Of a stretch of 64,000 bases of DNA, positions 8,980-17,771 are shown piece by piece. The translations under genes were made by a program, and so were the position numbers. The stretch's first letter is position 1; the number at the start of each line of letters is the position of its first letter. The stretch lies in assembly GCF_042677945.1 (NCBI RefSeq), contig NZ_JBHUDN010000003.1. One strand, given 5' to 3'. The notes under the pieces are model-generated. The model saw only the letters and a list, made by a program, of their open reading frames with translations, was not told the origin of the DNA and ran no database searches. The DNA is from Haloplanus litoreus. Its GTDB lineage: Archaea > Halobacteriota > Halobacteria > Halobacteriales > Haloferacaceae.

Positions 8980-10090
8980 CGCACTCGCCGCCGCGGACGC
9001 GACGACGGCGGGTCGGGTGGTCGCGACCGCCGCCGTCGTGGTGGCCGTCCTCGGTGCCCGGTACGGCGTCGACCGCGTGCGCCGCAGCGACCGGAATATC
9101 GGCCAGCGGGGCGAACTCGTGCTGTCGGCCGTGGCATCGCTGGTGACCGGCGGCGGTATCCTGCTCGTCGTCGGGCTATGGGACCTGATCGGACCGCTCG
9201 CGCGGTCGTACCGGAATCTCGGCCTCCAAGATCTCGCCGGGCGGATCCTGCTCGCGGTGGTGATCCTGGCGACCACCTACACCCTGACCGACTTCGTCGG
9301 GCGGATCATCGGCGAGTTCACGGGCAAGCGGTCGAGCATCAGCGAACACCAGCGGGAGATCGTCTACCGCCTGACACAGGTGACGCTGTACACGCTTGCA
9401 GTACTCGTCGTGGTCGGACTGTTCACCCGCAACCTCGGGAGTCTGCTGGTCGGGGCCGGCTTCCTCGGCATCGTCGTCGGGATGGCGGCCAGACAGACGC
9501 TGGGGGCGGCTCTCGCGGGCTTTGTCCTGATGTTCTCGCGCCCCTTCGAGATCGGCGACTGGATCCAGGTGGGAAACCGCGAGGGGATCGTCACCGAGAT
9601 CACTATCGTCAGTACGCGCATCCAGACCTTCGACGGGGAGTACGTGATGCTGCCGAACGACGAGGTGAGCGGTCAGGCGATCACCAACCGCACGCGCAAG
9701 GGTCGTCTCCGCATCGAGGTGGAGGTCGGCATCGACTACGACCACGACCCGAGTCACGCGGCCGAAATTGCCCGGGAGACGGTAACGGAGTTGGACCAGA
9801 TCCTCAACGTCCCGACGCCGCAGGTGGTCGGCAAACGCTTCGGCGACTCGGCTATCGTCCTCGGCGTGCGGGTGTGGATCGACAATCCCAGCGCCCGGCG
9901 GATGTGGCGGACGCGGACGGCGGTCATCGAGTCCCTCACAGATGCCTTCGCCGAAGAGGGAATCAAGATCCCGTTCCCACAGCGCGAACTCATGGGCCGA
10001 ACGGAGGCGGGCGGACTCGCCATCGCCGAGGGTCGCGAGGCGACCCCGGCGACGCCGGACGGCGGCCCGAACGACGGGGCGGAGGAATGA
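8957..10090 (+). CDS. mscS: MscS-type mechanosensitive ion channel
   Basis: 377 residues. Start is GTG 8957 (VEVATVADAL) inside the end of rsmA; a second GTG at 8972 is possible. Four or five hydrophobic helices lead into the conserved pore helix and beta-domain: GAGFLGIVVGMAARQTLGAALAG (given here in parts: GIVVGMAARQTLGAAL), FSRPFEIGDWIQVGNREGIV and YVMLPNDEVSGQAITNRTRK. The C-terminal alpha/beta domain (VEVGIDYDHDPSHAAEIARE) and a charged tail follow. Role: release of solutes on hypo-osmotic shock. It lies between rsmA and hemK with overlaps at both ends, an unusual insertion of a channel gene into a translation operon. Confidence 0.93.
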   Translation: MEVATVADALAAADATTAGRVVATAAVVVAVLGARYGVDRVRRSDRNIGQRGELVLSAVASLVTGGGILLVVGLWDLIGPLARSYRNLGLQDLAGRILLAVVILATTYTLTDFVGRIIGEFTGKRSSISEHQREIVYRLTQVTLYTLAVLVVVGLFTRNLGSLLVGAGFLGIVVGMAARQTLGAALAGFVLMFSRPFEIGDWIQVGNREGIVTEITIVSTRIQTFDGEYVMLPNDEVSGQAITNRTRKGRLRIEVEVGIDYDHDPSHAAEIARETVTELDQILNVPTPQVVGKRFGDSAIVLGVRVWIDNPSARRMWRTRTAVIESLTDAFAEEGIKIPFPQRELMGRTEAGGLAIAEGREATPATPDGGPNDGAEE

Positions 10091-10689
10091 CCGTGGACGG
10101 GGACGACGCGGACACCCTCGCCGACTTGGCTGACCGACGCGGCGTGGATCGAGCGGTGTACCAACCGGCGGAGGACTCCCGGTTGCTCGCCGAGGCGGCC
10201 GTCGACCACGCCCACGGACGGGCGCTCGAGGTGGGGACGGGATCGGGGTGGGTCGCCGAACGAATCGCGGCGGAGACGGAGTGCGAGGTGGTCGCGAGCG
10301 ACTGCAACCCGGACGCCTGTCGACAGGCCCGCGACAGGGGAATCCCGGCGGTCCGCGCCGACCTGGTCGAACCGTTCCGGGCGGACAGTTTCGACACCGT
10401 GGCGTTCAACCCGCCCTACCTCCCGACCGACCCCGACAACGAGTGGGACGACTGGATGGAGCGTGCGCTCTCGGGTGGGGAGTCGGGGCGGGCCGTCATC
10501 GATCCGTTCCTCGACACCGTGGGTCGTGTCCTCCGCCCGGACGGCGTCGTTCTCCTCCTCGTCAGCAGTCTCACGGGGTTCGAGACGGTGGTGGCCCACG
10601 CGGAGGAGAACGGATTCGCGACGACGACGGCCCGTCAGGAGTCCTACCCGTTCGAGACGCTGTCGATCCTTCGGCTGGATCGAGAATAA
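10087..10689 (+). CDS. HemK2/PrmC-type protein glutamine methyltransferase
   Basis: 200 residues. SAM-binding motif GRALEVGTGSGWVAERIAAE and the catalytic FNPPYLPTDPDNEWDDW (N-P-P-Y) are clear. The short archaeal/eukaryal HemK2 type methylates the Gln of the GGQ loop in the class I release factor aRF1, which is the likely substrate. The ATG at 10087 overlaps the mscS TGA as ATGA. The following intergenic region carries the metE promoter, so this is the last gene of the DUF655 operon. Confidence 0.9.
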   Translation: MTVDGDDADTLADLADRRGVDRAVYQPAEDSRLLAEAAVDHAHGRALEVGTGSGWVAERIAAETECEVVASDCNPDACRQARDRGIPAVRADLVEPFRADSFDTVAFNPPYLPTDPDNEWDDWMERALSGGESGRAVIDPFLDTVGRVLRPDGVVLLLVSSLTGFETVVAHAEENGFATTTARQESYPFETLSILRLDRE

Positions 10690-10698
10690 CCAACAGAC

Positions 10699-10726
10699 AT
10701 ATTTTGGTTTAGCAAATATTAAGCGA
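10699..10726 (+). promoter_or_regulatory. metE promoter with overlapping AT-rich inverted repeat
   Basis: A TATA-like aatattaag (10715-10723) is centred about 30 bases before the metE1 ATG, fitting a leaderless transcript. It overlaps the right arm of an inverted repeat atattt (10699-10704) / aaatat (10714-10719). A dyad covering the TATA box could be an operator for methionine control; that is inference. Confidence 0.5.
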
Positions 10727-10748
10727 CGGCATCACCTAGCCGAACGTG

Positions 10749-11741
10749 ATGACCGAACTGGTCGCCACGACACCGGGACTGTATCCGTTGCCCGACTGGG
10801 CGAAAGACGAACTATCAGCGCTGAAGGGCCACCAGAAGGGCGACCTGATCGGTGGCGACGAGGGACCCGAAATCGTCGACGCCTACCGTCGTGCCCGGAC
10901 CGACGTCGTCGACGCGCAGGTCGAGACGGGGCTCGACCGGATCGTCGAGGGACAGCTTCGCTGGGACGACATGCTAGCCCACCCGCTGACGATTCACGAC
11001 AACGTCGAGACGGGCGGAATCGTCCGTTACTACGACAACAACAACTTCTACCGCGACCCGCAGGTGCGGGGCGAACTCACCCCGTCGGGCGACGTCGCCG
11101 ACGAACTCGCGGCCGTCGAGGCCGACGCCGAGGACCTGCAGGCCGTCCTGCCCGGCCCGTACTCCCTCGCCGACCTGGCGACCGACGAGCACTACGGCGA
11201 CGAGGCCGACTTCCTGGACGCCGTCGCCGACTACCTCGCGGGCGAAGTCGAGGGGTTCCCGGCCCACGAGACGCTGTTCCTACTGGAGCCGTCGCTGGTC
11301 GAGGCGCCGCCGGACGAGGACGCCGACGACCACGTCAGCGAAACCATCGACCGCGTCGCCGCCGCGACGGACGCCGACGTGGTCGTCCACACCTACTGGG
11401 GTGCGGTGCCGGAGAAGACCTACGCGCACCTGATGGACGCCGACGTCGACGCCATCGGTTTCGACTTCGTCACCGACGCCGACGCCTCGCTCTACAACAT
11501 CAACGAGTACGGCACCAAGGACGGAATTGCGATGGGCCTCGTCGACGGGCAGAACACGCTCGTGGAGTCACCGGAGACGATCCGCGACCGCGTCGAGTGG
11601 GTTGACGAGCGGACCCACACCGACTTCGAGCGGGCCTACCTCACGTCGAACACCGAACTGTTCTACCTGCCCGTGAACCGGTTCGAGGAGAAACTCGCGG
11701 CGCTGGGTGACGCCGCCGCGCTCGCGGAGGTGGACGCATGA
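10749..11741 (+). CDS. metE1: MetE-like protein, N-terminal-type half of split methionine synthase
   Basis: 330 residues of the cobalamin-independent methionine synthase superfamily. The protein shows family-like segments such as LYPLPDWAKDELSALKGHQK, VLPGPYSLADLATDEHYG and VVVHTYWGAVPEKTYAHLMD. In haloarchaea two adjacent short MetE-type proteins occur together; this one lacks the complete zinc-ligand set of the catalytic half. It would methylate homocysteine with a pterin methyl donor, or serve as partner to the next gene. ATG 10749 is used, with an in-frame GTG directly before it. The stop overlaps the metE2 ATG as ATGA. Confidence 0.85.
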   Translation: MTELVATTPGLYPLPDWAKDELSALKGHQKGDLIGGDEGPEIVDAYRRARTDVVDAQVETGLDRIVEGQLRWDDMLAHPLTIHDNVETGGIVRYYDNNNFYRDPQVRGELTPSGDVADELAAVEADAEDLQAVLPGPYSLADLATDEHYGDEADFLDAVADYLAGEVEGFPAHETLFLLEPSLVEAPPDEDADDHVSETIDRVAAATDADVVVHTYWGAVPEKTYAHLMDADVDAIGFDFVTDADASLYNINEYGTKDGIAMGLVDGQNTLVESPETIRDRVEWVDERTHTDFERAYLTSNTELFYLPVNRFEEKLAALGDAAALAEVDA

Positions 11742-12799
11742 CGAACAACCGCGAGCAGTTCCGCCCCGAGGACCACCCGAACGACCACTTCCTGCTGACC
11801 TCCATCGTCGGCAGCTATCCGAAACCCAAGTGGCTCAACCGGGTGTCGGACCTGGCGGACGACCCGGACTCGAAGTTCACCGACGACCACCTCCACGAGG
11901 CCCACGACGACGCCTGTCGTGTCATCGTCGACGAACACGAGCGGGCCGGGCTCGATACCGTCTCCGACGGCGAGATGCGCCGCAACGAGATGGTCGAGTT
12001 CTTCGCCGACCGCATCGACGGCTACGAGTTCAACGGCCCCGTGAAGGTGTGGGGACACAACTACTTCGACAAGCCGTCGGTCGTCGACGACGTCGAGTAC
12101 GAGGAGTCGTGGCTGGTCGACGAGTTCGAGTTCACGCAGTCGGCCGCGAGCAAGCCGGTCAAGGTGCCGATCACCGGACCCTACACGCTGGCGGCGTGGT
12201 CGTTCAACGAGGCCTACGAGACGGACGCGGACCTCTCCTACGCCCTCGCCGACCTCGTCAACGAGGAAATCGAGGCACTGGTCGACGCCGGCGCGCGCTA
12301 CATCCAGATCGACGAACCCGCGCTCGCGACGACGCCCGACGACCACGCCATCGTCGGCGAGTGTCTCGAACGCATCGTCGCCGGGGTGCCCGACGAGGTG
12401 CGCATCGGGCTCCACGTCTGTTACGGCGACTACTCCCGAATCTACCCAGAACTGCTGGAGTACCCCATCGACGAGTTCGACGTGGAACTCTGCAACGGCG
12501 GCTACGAACAGATCGACGTGTTCACCGACCCCGAGTTCACGACCGACCTCGCCCTCGGCGTCGTCGACGTGCACACGACGGAAGTCGAGACCGTCGAGGA
12601 GATCAAGGAGAACATTTTGCAGGGCTTCAAGGTCGTTCCTCCCGAGCGCCTGACGGTCAGCCCGGACTGCGGCGTGAAGCTACTGCCCCGCGAAGTGGCC
12701 TACCGGAAAATCGAGAACATGGTGACGGCGACCCGAGAGATCGAGGCCGAACTCGACGCCGGCGAAATCGACCTCGGGCCGGAAGTCAGCGCGGACTAG
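11738..12799 (+). CDS. metE2: Methionine synthase, cobalamin-independent (MetE catalytic type)
   Basis: 353 residues. Catalytic-half signatures: the N-terminal TSIVGSYPKPKWLNRVSDLA, DTVSDGEMRRNEMVEFFADR, VPITGPYTLAAWSFNEAY, YIQIDEPALATTPDDH, the zinc-ligand region GLHVCYGDYSRIYPELLEYP, then VELCNGGYE and VSPDCGVKLLPREVAYRKIE. The last segment supplies the conserved C-terminal Cys ligand. It transfers a methyl group to homocysteine zinc thiolate in the cytoplasm. Translation is coupled to metE1. Its stop overlaps the end of the convergent DUF457 gene by 4 bases. Confidence 0.92.
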   Translation: MTNNREQFRPEDHPNDHFLLTSIVGSYPKPKWLNRVSDLADDPDSKFTDDHLHEAHDDACRVIVDEHERAGLDTVSDGEMRRNEMVEFFADRIDGYEFNGPVKVWGHNYFDKPSVVDDVEYEESWLVDEFEFTQSAASKPVKVPITGPYTLAAWSFNEAYETDADLSYALADLVNEEIEALVDAGARYIQIDEPALATTPDDHAIVGECLERIVAGVPDEVRIGLHVCYGDYSRIYPELLEYPIDEFDVELCNGGYEQIDVFTDPEFTTDLALGVVDVHTTEVETVEEIKENILQGFKVVPPERLTVSPDCGVKLLPREVAYRKIENMVTATREIEAELDAGEIDLGPEVSAD

Positions 12800-13260
12800 G
12801 TTTCGGCCGTCACGTCGGTCACCTCGCCGTCGACCACCAAGTAGACCAGCAGCCCCCAGACGACGAACTCGGCGTAAAACGAGGGCGTCCAGAGGTACTG
12901 CAGGAAGAACTCGAGGGGCGGGAGGTCGACCGCGGGTGTGTGTTCGATGATCGGCCACGCCAGAAAGAGGAGGTCGTTCGGGCGGCCGTTGAGGAGCATG
13001 TGGAACGCGTCGAGGAGGGGATGCGACGCCCACCCGATCCAGACGGGCGTCCACGCGCGGCGGACGAACACCACGGCGAAGCCCACGACGATGAGGAGCA
13101 GGGAGTGCCCGGCCGACTGGTAGAGGTCGACGAAGCCGGCCATCGCCGCCGGCTTGTCGACGATATCGGGGAGCACCGCCCCCGCGACGAGCAGTGGTAC
13201 GGACAGGTCCCACCGCCTCCCGAGGACGTACGCCGCGGCGAGGTGGGTGGGAAACAGCAT
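12796..13260 (-). CDS. YdjM/DUF457-like membrane protein (putative metal-dependent hydrolase)
   Basis: 154 residues with about four membrane helices. The family signature is at the start: MLFPTHLAAAYVLGRRWDLS, with a His-containing first helix followed by VAGAVLPDIVDKPAAMAG (P-D motif) and QSAGHSLLLIVVG and ASHPLLDAFHMLLNGRPNDL. These His/Asp residues are those kept in the LexA-regulated YdjM family, annotated as membrane-bound hydrolases on weak evidence. It is convergent with metE2. A second member of the same broad family is at 62454-63401. Confidence 0.8.
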   Translation of the reverse strand: MLFPTHLAAAYVLGRRWDLSVPLLVAGAVLPDIVDKPAAMAGFVDLYQSAGHSLLLIVVGFAVVFVRRAWTPVWIGWASHPLLDAFHMLLNGRPNDLLFLAWPIIEHTPAVDLPPLEFFLQYLWTPSFYAEFVVWGLLVYLVVDGEVTDVTAET

Positions 13261-13316
13261 CTGACGGGGTGTCGTCGGGGTGTCAGGCGGATATCACTGT
13301 TGGCCCCGAGCGTCGG

Positions 13317-14075
13317 CTACACCGGGTAGACCGGCTGCCGTCCGGCGTAGCGGGAGTAGCCCTCCCGGGTACCGACAGCGAGGAGGACGCCCCCGACGAG
13401 CGCCAGTAAGCCGGCCTCGGCGGCCGGCGACACGGCGTCGACGACGCCCCACCCCGCGGCGACGCCGACGACGAACCCCACCTGCAGGAGGCAGACGGCG
13501 ACGAGGGCGTACCGCCGGGTCCCGGCGTACAGCGACCCCACGGCGGCCGTCTCGGCGGCGGCGTGGACCGCGAGGACGGCCGCGCCGAGGAGGCCGAGGG
13601 CCGCGTCGGCGGCGTAGACGGTGGCGAGGACGACGCCTTCGAGGCCGCGATGGAGCGTCACGGCACCCAGCGCGGCGTCGGCACAGGCGCCGCAGTCCGT
13701 GACGGCGTGGCCGCGAGCGATGGAGACGGCGCCCACGCCAGCGGCGACGCCGAGGCCCGCGCCGACCGGCGCCCCGTCGAGGGCGAGCGCGAGGGAGAGG
13801 CCGCCGAGGGCGAGAAAGAGCAGCGGGACGGCCCCACGCGACCGGGGGAGGCGGTCGACGGCCGCGAAGACGAGGCCGCCCCCGAGCAGGCTGGCGCCGA
13901 CCGAAGCGGCGACGACGGCGGGGAAGGCGAGGCCGACCGTCCGCTCGGCCGTCCCGTGAGCGGTCACCGGGGCAGCGAGAACCGTCGATCCGAGGAGGAG
14001 GGTACTCGTGAGAATCCACCGGCGTCGCTGGCTCGAAACGAGTGCGTTGCGCCGGTCTGAGCTGTCGTGGGGCAT
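13317..14075 (-). CDS. ZIP-like membrane metal transporter, paralogue 1
   Basis: 252 residues with about seven hydrophobic helices. A signal-like first helix ends in AAPVTAHG (residues 34-41), so cleavage after Ala39 would leave His at the mature N-terminus. The core matches the ZIP binuclear metal site: HRGLEG (H142, E146) in one helix and HAAAE (H171, E175) in the next, 29 residues apart, like the H-x3-E pairs of ZIP helices 4 and 5. A CxxC (C128, C131) in TDCGACADAALGAVT comes just before. It is the last gene after amine oxidase, amt and glnK, 27 bases beyond glnK. About 60 residues are almost identical to the 18728-19456 protein. The metal is not known; copper is suggested only by the neighbours. 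Confidence 0.7.
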   Translation of the reverse strand: MPHDSSDRRNALVSSQRRRWILTSTLLLGSTVLAAPVTAHGTAERTVGLAFPAVVAASVGASLLGGGLVFAAVDRLPRSRGAVPLLFLALGGLSLALALDGAPVGAGLGVAAGVGAVSIARGHAVTDCGACADAALGAVTLHRGLEGVVLATVYAADAALGLLGAAVLAVHAAAETAAVGSLYAGTRRYALVAVCLLQVGFVVGVAAGWGVVDAVSPAAEAGLLALVGGVLLAVGTREGYSRYAGRQPVYPV

Positions 14076-14102
14076 GGGGTGGAGTCGACGGGAGGTGGGG
14101 TG

Positions 14103-14450
14103 TCAGACCGCGTCGGGTCCGGTCTTGCCGGTTCGGACCTGGATGGCGTCGTCGACGGGCAGGATGAATATCTTCCCGTCGCCGGGTTCGTCGGTGCGGG
14201 CCGCGTCGCTGATGGCCTCGGCCACGACCGATCCGTCCACGTCGGCGACGACGCACTCGACTTTCGTCTTCTGGTGGAGGTCGACCGTGTACTCCTCGCC
14301 GCGCCACTGCCCCTTCTTCGCGGGCTGTGAGCCGCGGCCCGAGACGTTCGATACGGTGATGGAAGGAGCGCCGGCCTCGGCCACCGCCTGTTTCACTGCG
14401 CCGAGTTTGTCCGGACGGATGTAGGCGACCACCATTTCGATCTCAGTCAT
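14103..14450 (-). CDS. glnK: Nitrogen regulatory protein P-II (GlnK)
   Basis: 115-residue trimeric signal protein that binds ATP/ADP and 2-oxoglutarate and plugs the ammonium channel when nitrogen is plentiful. Family landmarks: MTEIEMVVAYIRPDKLGAVK, the T-loop RGEEYTVDLHQKTKVECVV with the modifiable Tyr position retained, and the C-terminal DGKIFILPVDDAIQVRTGK. It follows amt with an 8-base overlap, the classical amt-glnK coupling. Here the pair is fused into a larger operon headed by copper amine oxidase, which suggests control of ammonium released from amines. Confidence 0.96.
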   Translation of the reverse strand: MTEIEMVVAYIRPDKLGAVKQAVAEAGAPSITVSNVSGRGSQPAKKGQWRGEEYTVDLHQKTKVECVVADVDGSVVAEAISDAARTDEPGDGKIFILPVDDAIQVRTGKTGPDAV

Positions 14451-15771
14451 CGTCGCTTACTCCTCCATCGGCGGCGGTTTCGGGAGTCCGACCCGGGGCA
14501 CGCCCGATCGAGTTCTCGCCGAACTCGGGGTAGGTCACGATACCGTGCTCCGAGGAGTCGAGCCCCTCGCGTTCGTGTTCCTCGCTCACCCGCGCCCAGC
14601 CGAGGGCTTTCAGGAGGCCGTAGATGGCGAAGGTGATGGCGGCCGCCCAGAGCGCGAGGACGACGATGCCGACGACCTGCACCCCGAGTTGGGAGACGGA
14701 GAACGCCGACGTGGTGTCGACGAAGGGGTACGCGAGGGCGCTCAACGCACCCGCGGAGCCGTGAACCGGGAAGACGGCACACACGTCGTCGATGCCGACC
14801 TTCTCCAGCAGATCGAAGACGAGAACGACCTGCACGCCGGCGATGAAGCCGACGACGAGCGTCGCGGGCCAACTCGCCACCGCCGCGATGGAGCAGACGG
14901 AAACGAGGCCGGCGAGCAGGCCGTTCGCGGTCATGAGACTGTCCACCTTGCCGCTACGGAGGACGCTGATCGCCGCGGCGCCGATGCTGCCGGTTCCCAT
15001 GACGAGCGCGGTGTTGATGGCGACTCGGCCGGCGTAGGCGTAGTCGGCGAGGACCAGTTCGCCGGCGTCGGAGACCTGAAAGACGTTGACGGCGGTGCCG
15101 ACGTTGAAGCCGTACCAGCCGAAGGCGAGGATGAGCGTCCCGAGGATGGCGTAGGGGAGCGAGTGGCCGGGGATGACGTTCGGTGAGCCGTCGTCGTCGA
15201 ACTTGTCGAGCCGCGGGCCGACGACGTACGCGGCGACGAGGCCACAGACGCCGCCGGTCATGTGGACGACGGCGGCGCCGGCGAAGTCCTGGAAGCCGAG
15301 GGTGGCGAGGAAGCCGCCGCCCCACGTCAGTCCCGTCGCGACGGGGTAGATGAGCGCGCCGACGAGGACGGTAAAGAGGAGGTACCCCCGTAGCTGTGCG
15401 CGTTCGGCGACGGCGCCCGAGACGATGGAGGCTGCGACCATCGAGAACGCCGCACCGAAGAGGATGCTCGCCCACGCCGTCGAGCCGCCGGTGTAGTGAG
15501 CGAACACCCCGGAGACGCCGCCTCCCGAGGTGACGCCGGCGACCACCGCCGAGACGCCGACGCCGACGATGAAGTACGCGAGGACGCCGACGCCCCACGT
15601 CAGGACGTTCTTCGTCAACTGGTTCGCGACGTTCTTCGAGCGGACCTGTCCGGATTCGAGCATGCCGAAGCCCGCGTGCATGAAGAACACGAGGAAGGTG
15701 GCGACCATGACCCAGAGGAGGTTGACCCCCTCGGCGACGACGGACGGGTCGACTTGCAGGAGCGCCGTCAT
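14443..15771 (-). CDS. amt: Ammonium transporter (Amt/MEP family)
   Basis: 442 residues, eleven expected helices. Conserved features: FMHAGFGMLESGQVRSKNVA near the N-terminus, GGFLATLGFQDFAGAAVVHM (D-F-A-G-x-x-V-V-H with one of the twin pore His), IPGHSLPYAILGTLILAFGW, and VFPVHGSAGALSALAYPFVD (second pore His region). The C-terminal cytoplasmic tail EEHEREGLDSSEHG is the part that contacts GlnK. Its ATG shares one base with the amine oxidase TGA (ATGA), so translation of the amine oxidase and Amt is probably coupled. Confidence 0.96.
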   Translation of the reverse strand: MTALLQVDPSVVAEGVNLLWVMVATFLVFFMHAGFGMLESGQVRSKNVANQLTKNVLTWGVGVLAYFIVGVGVSAVVAGVTSGGGVSGVFAHYTGGSTAWASILFGAAFSMVAASIVSGAVAERAQLRGYLLFTVLVGALIYPVATGLTWGGGFLATLGFQDFAGAAVVHMTGGVCGLVAAYVVGPRLDKFDDDGSPNVIPGHSLPYAILGTLILAFGWYGFNVGTAVNVFQVSDAGELVLADYAYAGRVAINTALVMGTGSIGAAAISVLRSGKVDSLMTANGLLAGLVSVCSIAAVASWPATLVVGFIAGVQVVLVFDLLEKVGIDDVCAVFPVHGSAGALSALAYPFVDTTSAFSVSQLGVQVVGIVVLALWAAAITFAIYGLLKALGWARVSEEHEREGLDSSEHGIVTYPEFGENSIGRAPGRTPETAADGGVSDDD

Positions 15772-17714
15772 CAGTCGTCACCCGTCGAGGTCAGGTCGTG
15801 TTCGGTGTGGCACGGCTCGGGCGGGAGCGAAATCGCGGGATTGCTGTCGAGGAAGCCCTCGGGCTTGAGGTGGAAGCTCGCGATTTCGACCGGCAGGACC
15901 GGCCAGTCCTCCGCGCGGGTGACGTGGTTGACGCCGAGGGTGTACCAGCAGACGACGTCCTCGCCGTCGAGGTTACGATCCTTCTCGGTCCACTCGGACA
16001 ACCCCGTCGTCTCGCCGTTCTGGTTCGGGTAGTCGCCGGCCGCGAACTGCTCGTCGGGGTCGTACTGGGTCGTCCAGAAGTTGTTCTGGATGAACCCGGC
16101 CCGCTTTTTCGTGCTGGAGGTGGGTCGTGCCGGCGAGTTGACGTTGGTGTGTGGCTCCAGCTTGTAGCCGCAGGGTCGGCCGTAAGAGTTCGTCGTCTCC
16201 GTGCTCTCGACCCGCCAGTACTTGCCGGTCAGCGGATCGATGTCGTCGCGGGCCTCCGTCTCGGTCTCCAGAACCGTCTCCTTCGCCTTGAAACCCTTCT
16301 TGCGCTCACTCCCGACGGGTTCGTTGTGGACTTCCTTCACCCGGTTGGGCGTGTCGTCGATGTCGAAATCCAGCCGGAAGTTGAAGTGGTGCTGGTGGAT
16401 CGAGGTCTTGACCTGCGGGGCGACGAGTTCGTACTCGCCGTTCGTGTCGGTCGCGTCCTCGTCGGCGGGCACCACCCCGTTGGAGTCGATTCCGGTCAGC
16501 CGGACTTCGCCCTCGACGGAGCCGTCGGGGTAGAAGTACCAGTAGAACCCGTAGTCGTAGTTGTAGACGGTGGCGATGAAGGAGATGACGAGGCGGCGGC
16601 GACGACGAACTTCGGTGTGTTCTTTCCGCCACTCCGTGTGCTTCCAGAGGACGCCGTCGTCCTCCTCGTGCATGCAGATGGCGTTGGGAAGCGTCTTCGG
16701 ATCGCCGTTGGTGTCGTTCATCGCCACGTCGAAGTAGTGCATCTCGCCGAGGCAGTCACAGCCCTCGGTGAGCACGTTCGCCATCCGGCCGACGTGGAAC
16801 TCGCCGATGTCGAACGCCTCCTTCCAGGAGTGGTTGGGGTCGCTGTCGCCGTAGGGGACGGCCATCTCCGAGGCGGAGGCACGGTGGAGCACCTTGCGCT
16901 TCTCGCCCTCGTCCTCGAAGGTGACGTCGTGGAAGACCAGCCCCTCGCGGGGTGTCCACCCGACCTGGAACTCCCAGTCGAGCCACTCGACGGTCTGCCC
17001 GTCGACCTCGAAACTCGGTCCCTCGGGTTGCACGACATCGAGATGTTTGAAGTCGTCCCGCGTGTCGACGCGGTCGGCCCGGAAGTCGGCATCCTCGGGC
17101 GGGAGCGGGTTCTCCTCGTCGACGACGCCGTTGTCCTCGATTTTCACGACCTCCATCTCGTCGAGGTCGACGAACGCGAACAGCCCCTCGATGGGACGGG
17201 CGTAGCCGTTGTCCTCCTCCTCGGTACGGATCCAGGAGATGGCGCGGACGAGGCGTCGCTCGTCGAACTCGTCGGGTTCGAACCCGCTCGCCGGCCACGG
17301 ATCGACGATGGCGAGGTCGAAGTTCTCGACGCCCCGCTTGGCGGCCGCCTCCTGCCACTCGGGGTCGTTGATGACGACCTGTTCGGCTTGGTCGACCTCC
17401 GGCGGCGTGATGGCCGGCTGAACGCCCTCGATGTGTGTCACGTCGAGGAGCTCTTCACCCGTGATAGACACCGTCGCCTCGTACGTCTCACCGTCCTGCC
17501 GGACGGTGAGAACCGCCTCGCGGTCGAAATGATCGCCCTCCTCGAAGGCACGGACGAACTCCTTCTCGGGTTCGTCGAGGACGACGTTGTGGTACACCGC
17601 GTCGTCGGCGACGTCCCACTCGGCTTCGAGGACGTCCGTGGCGGCGGCGATTTCGTCCGTCGTCAGTGGATCGAGCGGATGTGTCACCGCCGTCTCGTTC
17701 AGATCTACCGCCAT
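15771..17714 (-). CDS. Copper amine oxidase (primary-amine oxidase)
   Basis: 647 residues, quinoprotein that oxidises primary amines: RCH2NH2 + O2 + H2O to aldehyde + NH3 + H2O2. The topaquinone motif is ATVYNYDYGFYW, with Tyr386 the precursor. The catalytic-base region is DSDPNHSWKEAFDIGEFHVG (Asp302). Copper ligands are the H-Q-H pair (H440, H442) in TSIHQHHFNFRLDF and a third His in EIASFHLKPEGFLDSNPA. There is no signal peptide, so it acts in the cytoplasm. It is the first gene of an operon with amt, glnK and ZIP-like 1. The promoter region is shared with the divergent TrmB-type regulator. The substrate (for example tyramine or another monoamine) cannot be told. Confidence 0.95.
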   Translation of the reverse strand: MAVDLNETAVTHPLDPLTTDEIAAATDVLEAEWDVADDAVYHNVVLDEPEKEFVRAFEEGDHFDREAVLTVRQDGETYEATVSITGEELLDVTHIEGVQPAITPPEVDQAEQVVINDPEWQEAAAKRGVENFDLAIVDPWPASGFEPDEFDERRLVRAISWIRTEEEDNGYARPIEGLFAFVDLDEMEVVKIEDNGVVDEENPLPPEDADFRADRVDTRDDFKHLDVVQPEGPSFEVDGQTVEWLDWEFQVGWTPREGLVFHDVTFEDEGEKRKVLHRASASEMAVPYGDSDPNHSWKEAFDIGEFHVGRMANVLTEGCDCLGEMHYFDVAMNDTNGDPKTLPNAICMHEEDDGVLWKHTEWRKEHTEVRRRRRLVISFIATVYNYDYGFYWYFYPDGSVEGEVRLTGIDSNGVVPADEDATDTNGEYELVAPQVKTSIHQHHFNFRLDFDIDDTPNRVKEVHNEPVGSERKKGFKAKETVLETETEARDDIDPLTGKYWRVESTETTNSYGRPCGYKLEPHTNVNSPARPTSSTKKRAGFIQNNFWTTQYDPDEQFAAGDYPNQNGETTGLSEWTEKDRNLDGEDVVCWYTLGVNHVTRAEDWPVLPVEIASFHLKPEGFLDSNPAISLPPEPCHTEHDLTSTGDD

Positions 17715-17771
17715 GCGGCCATCACTCCACGAATCCCCGACAATACTGTTCGTTCGTTTCTCTTTCTTCTA

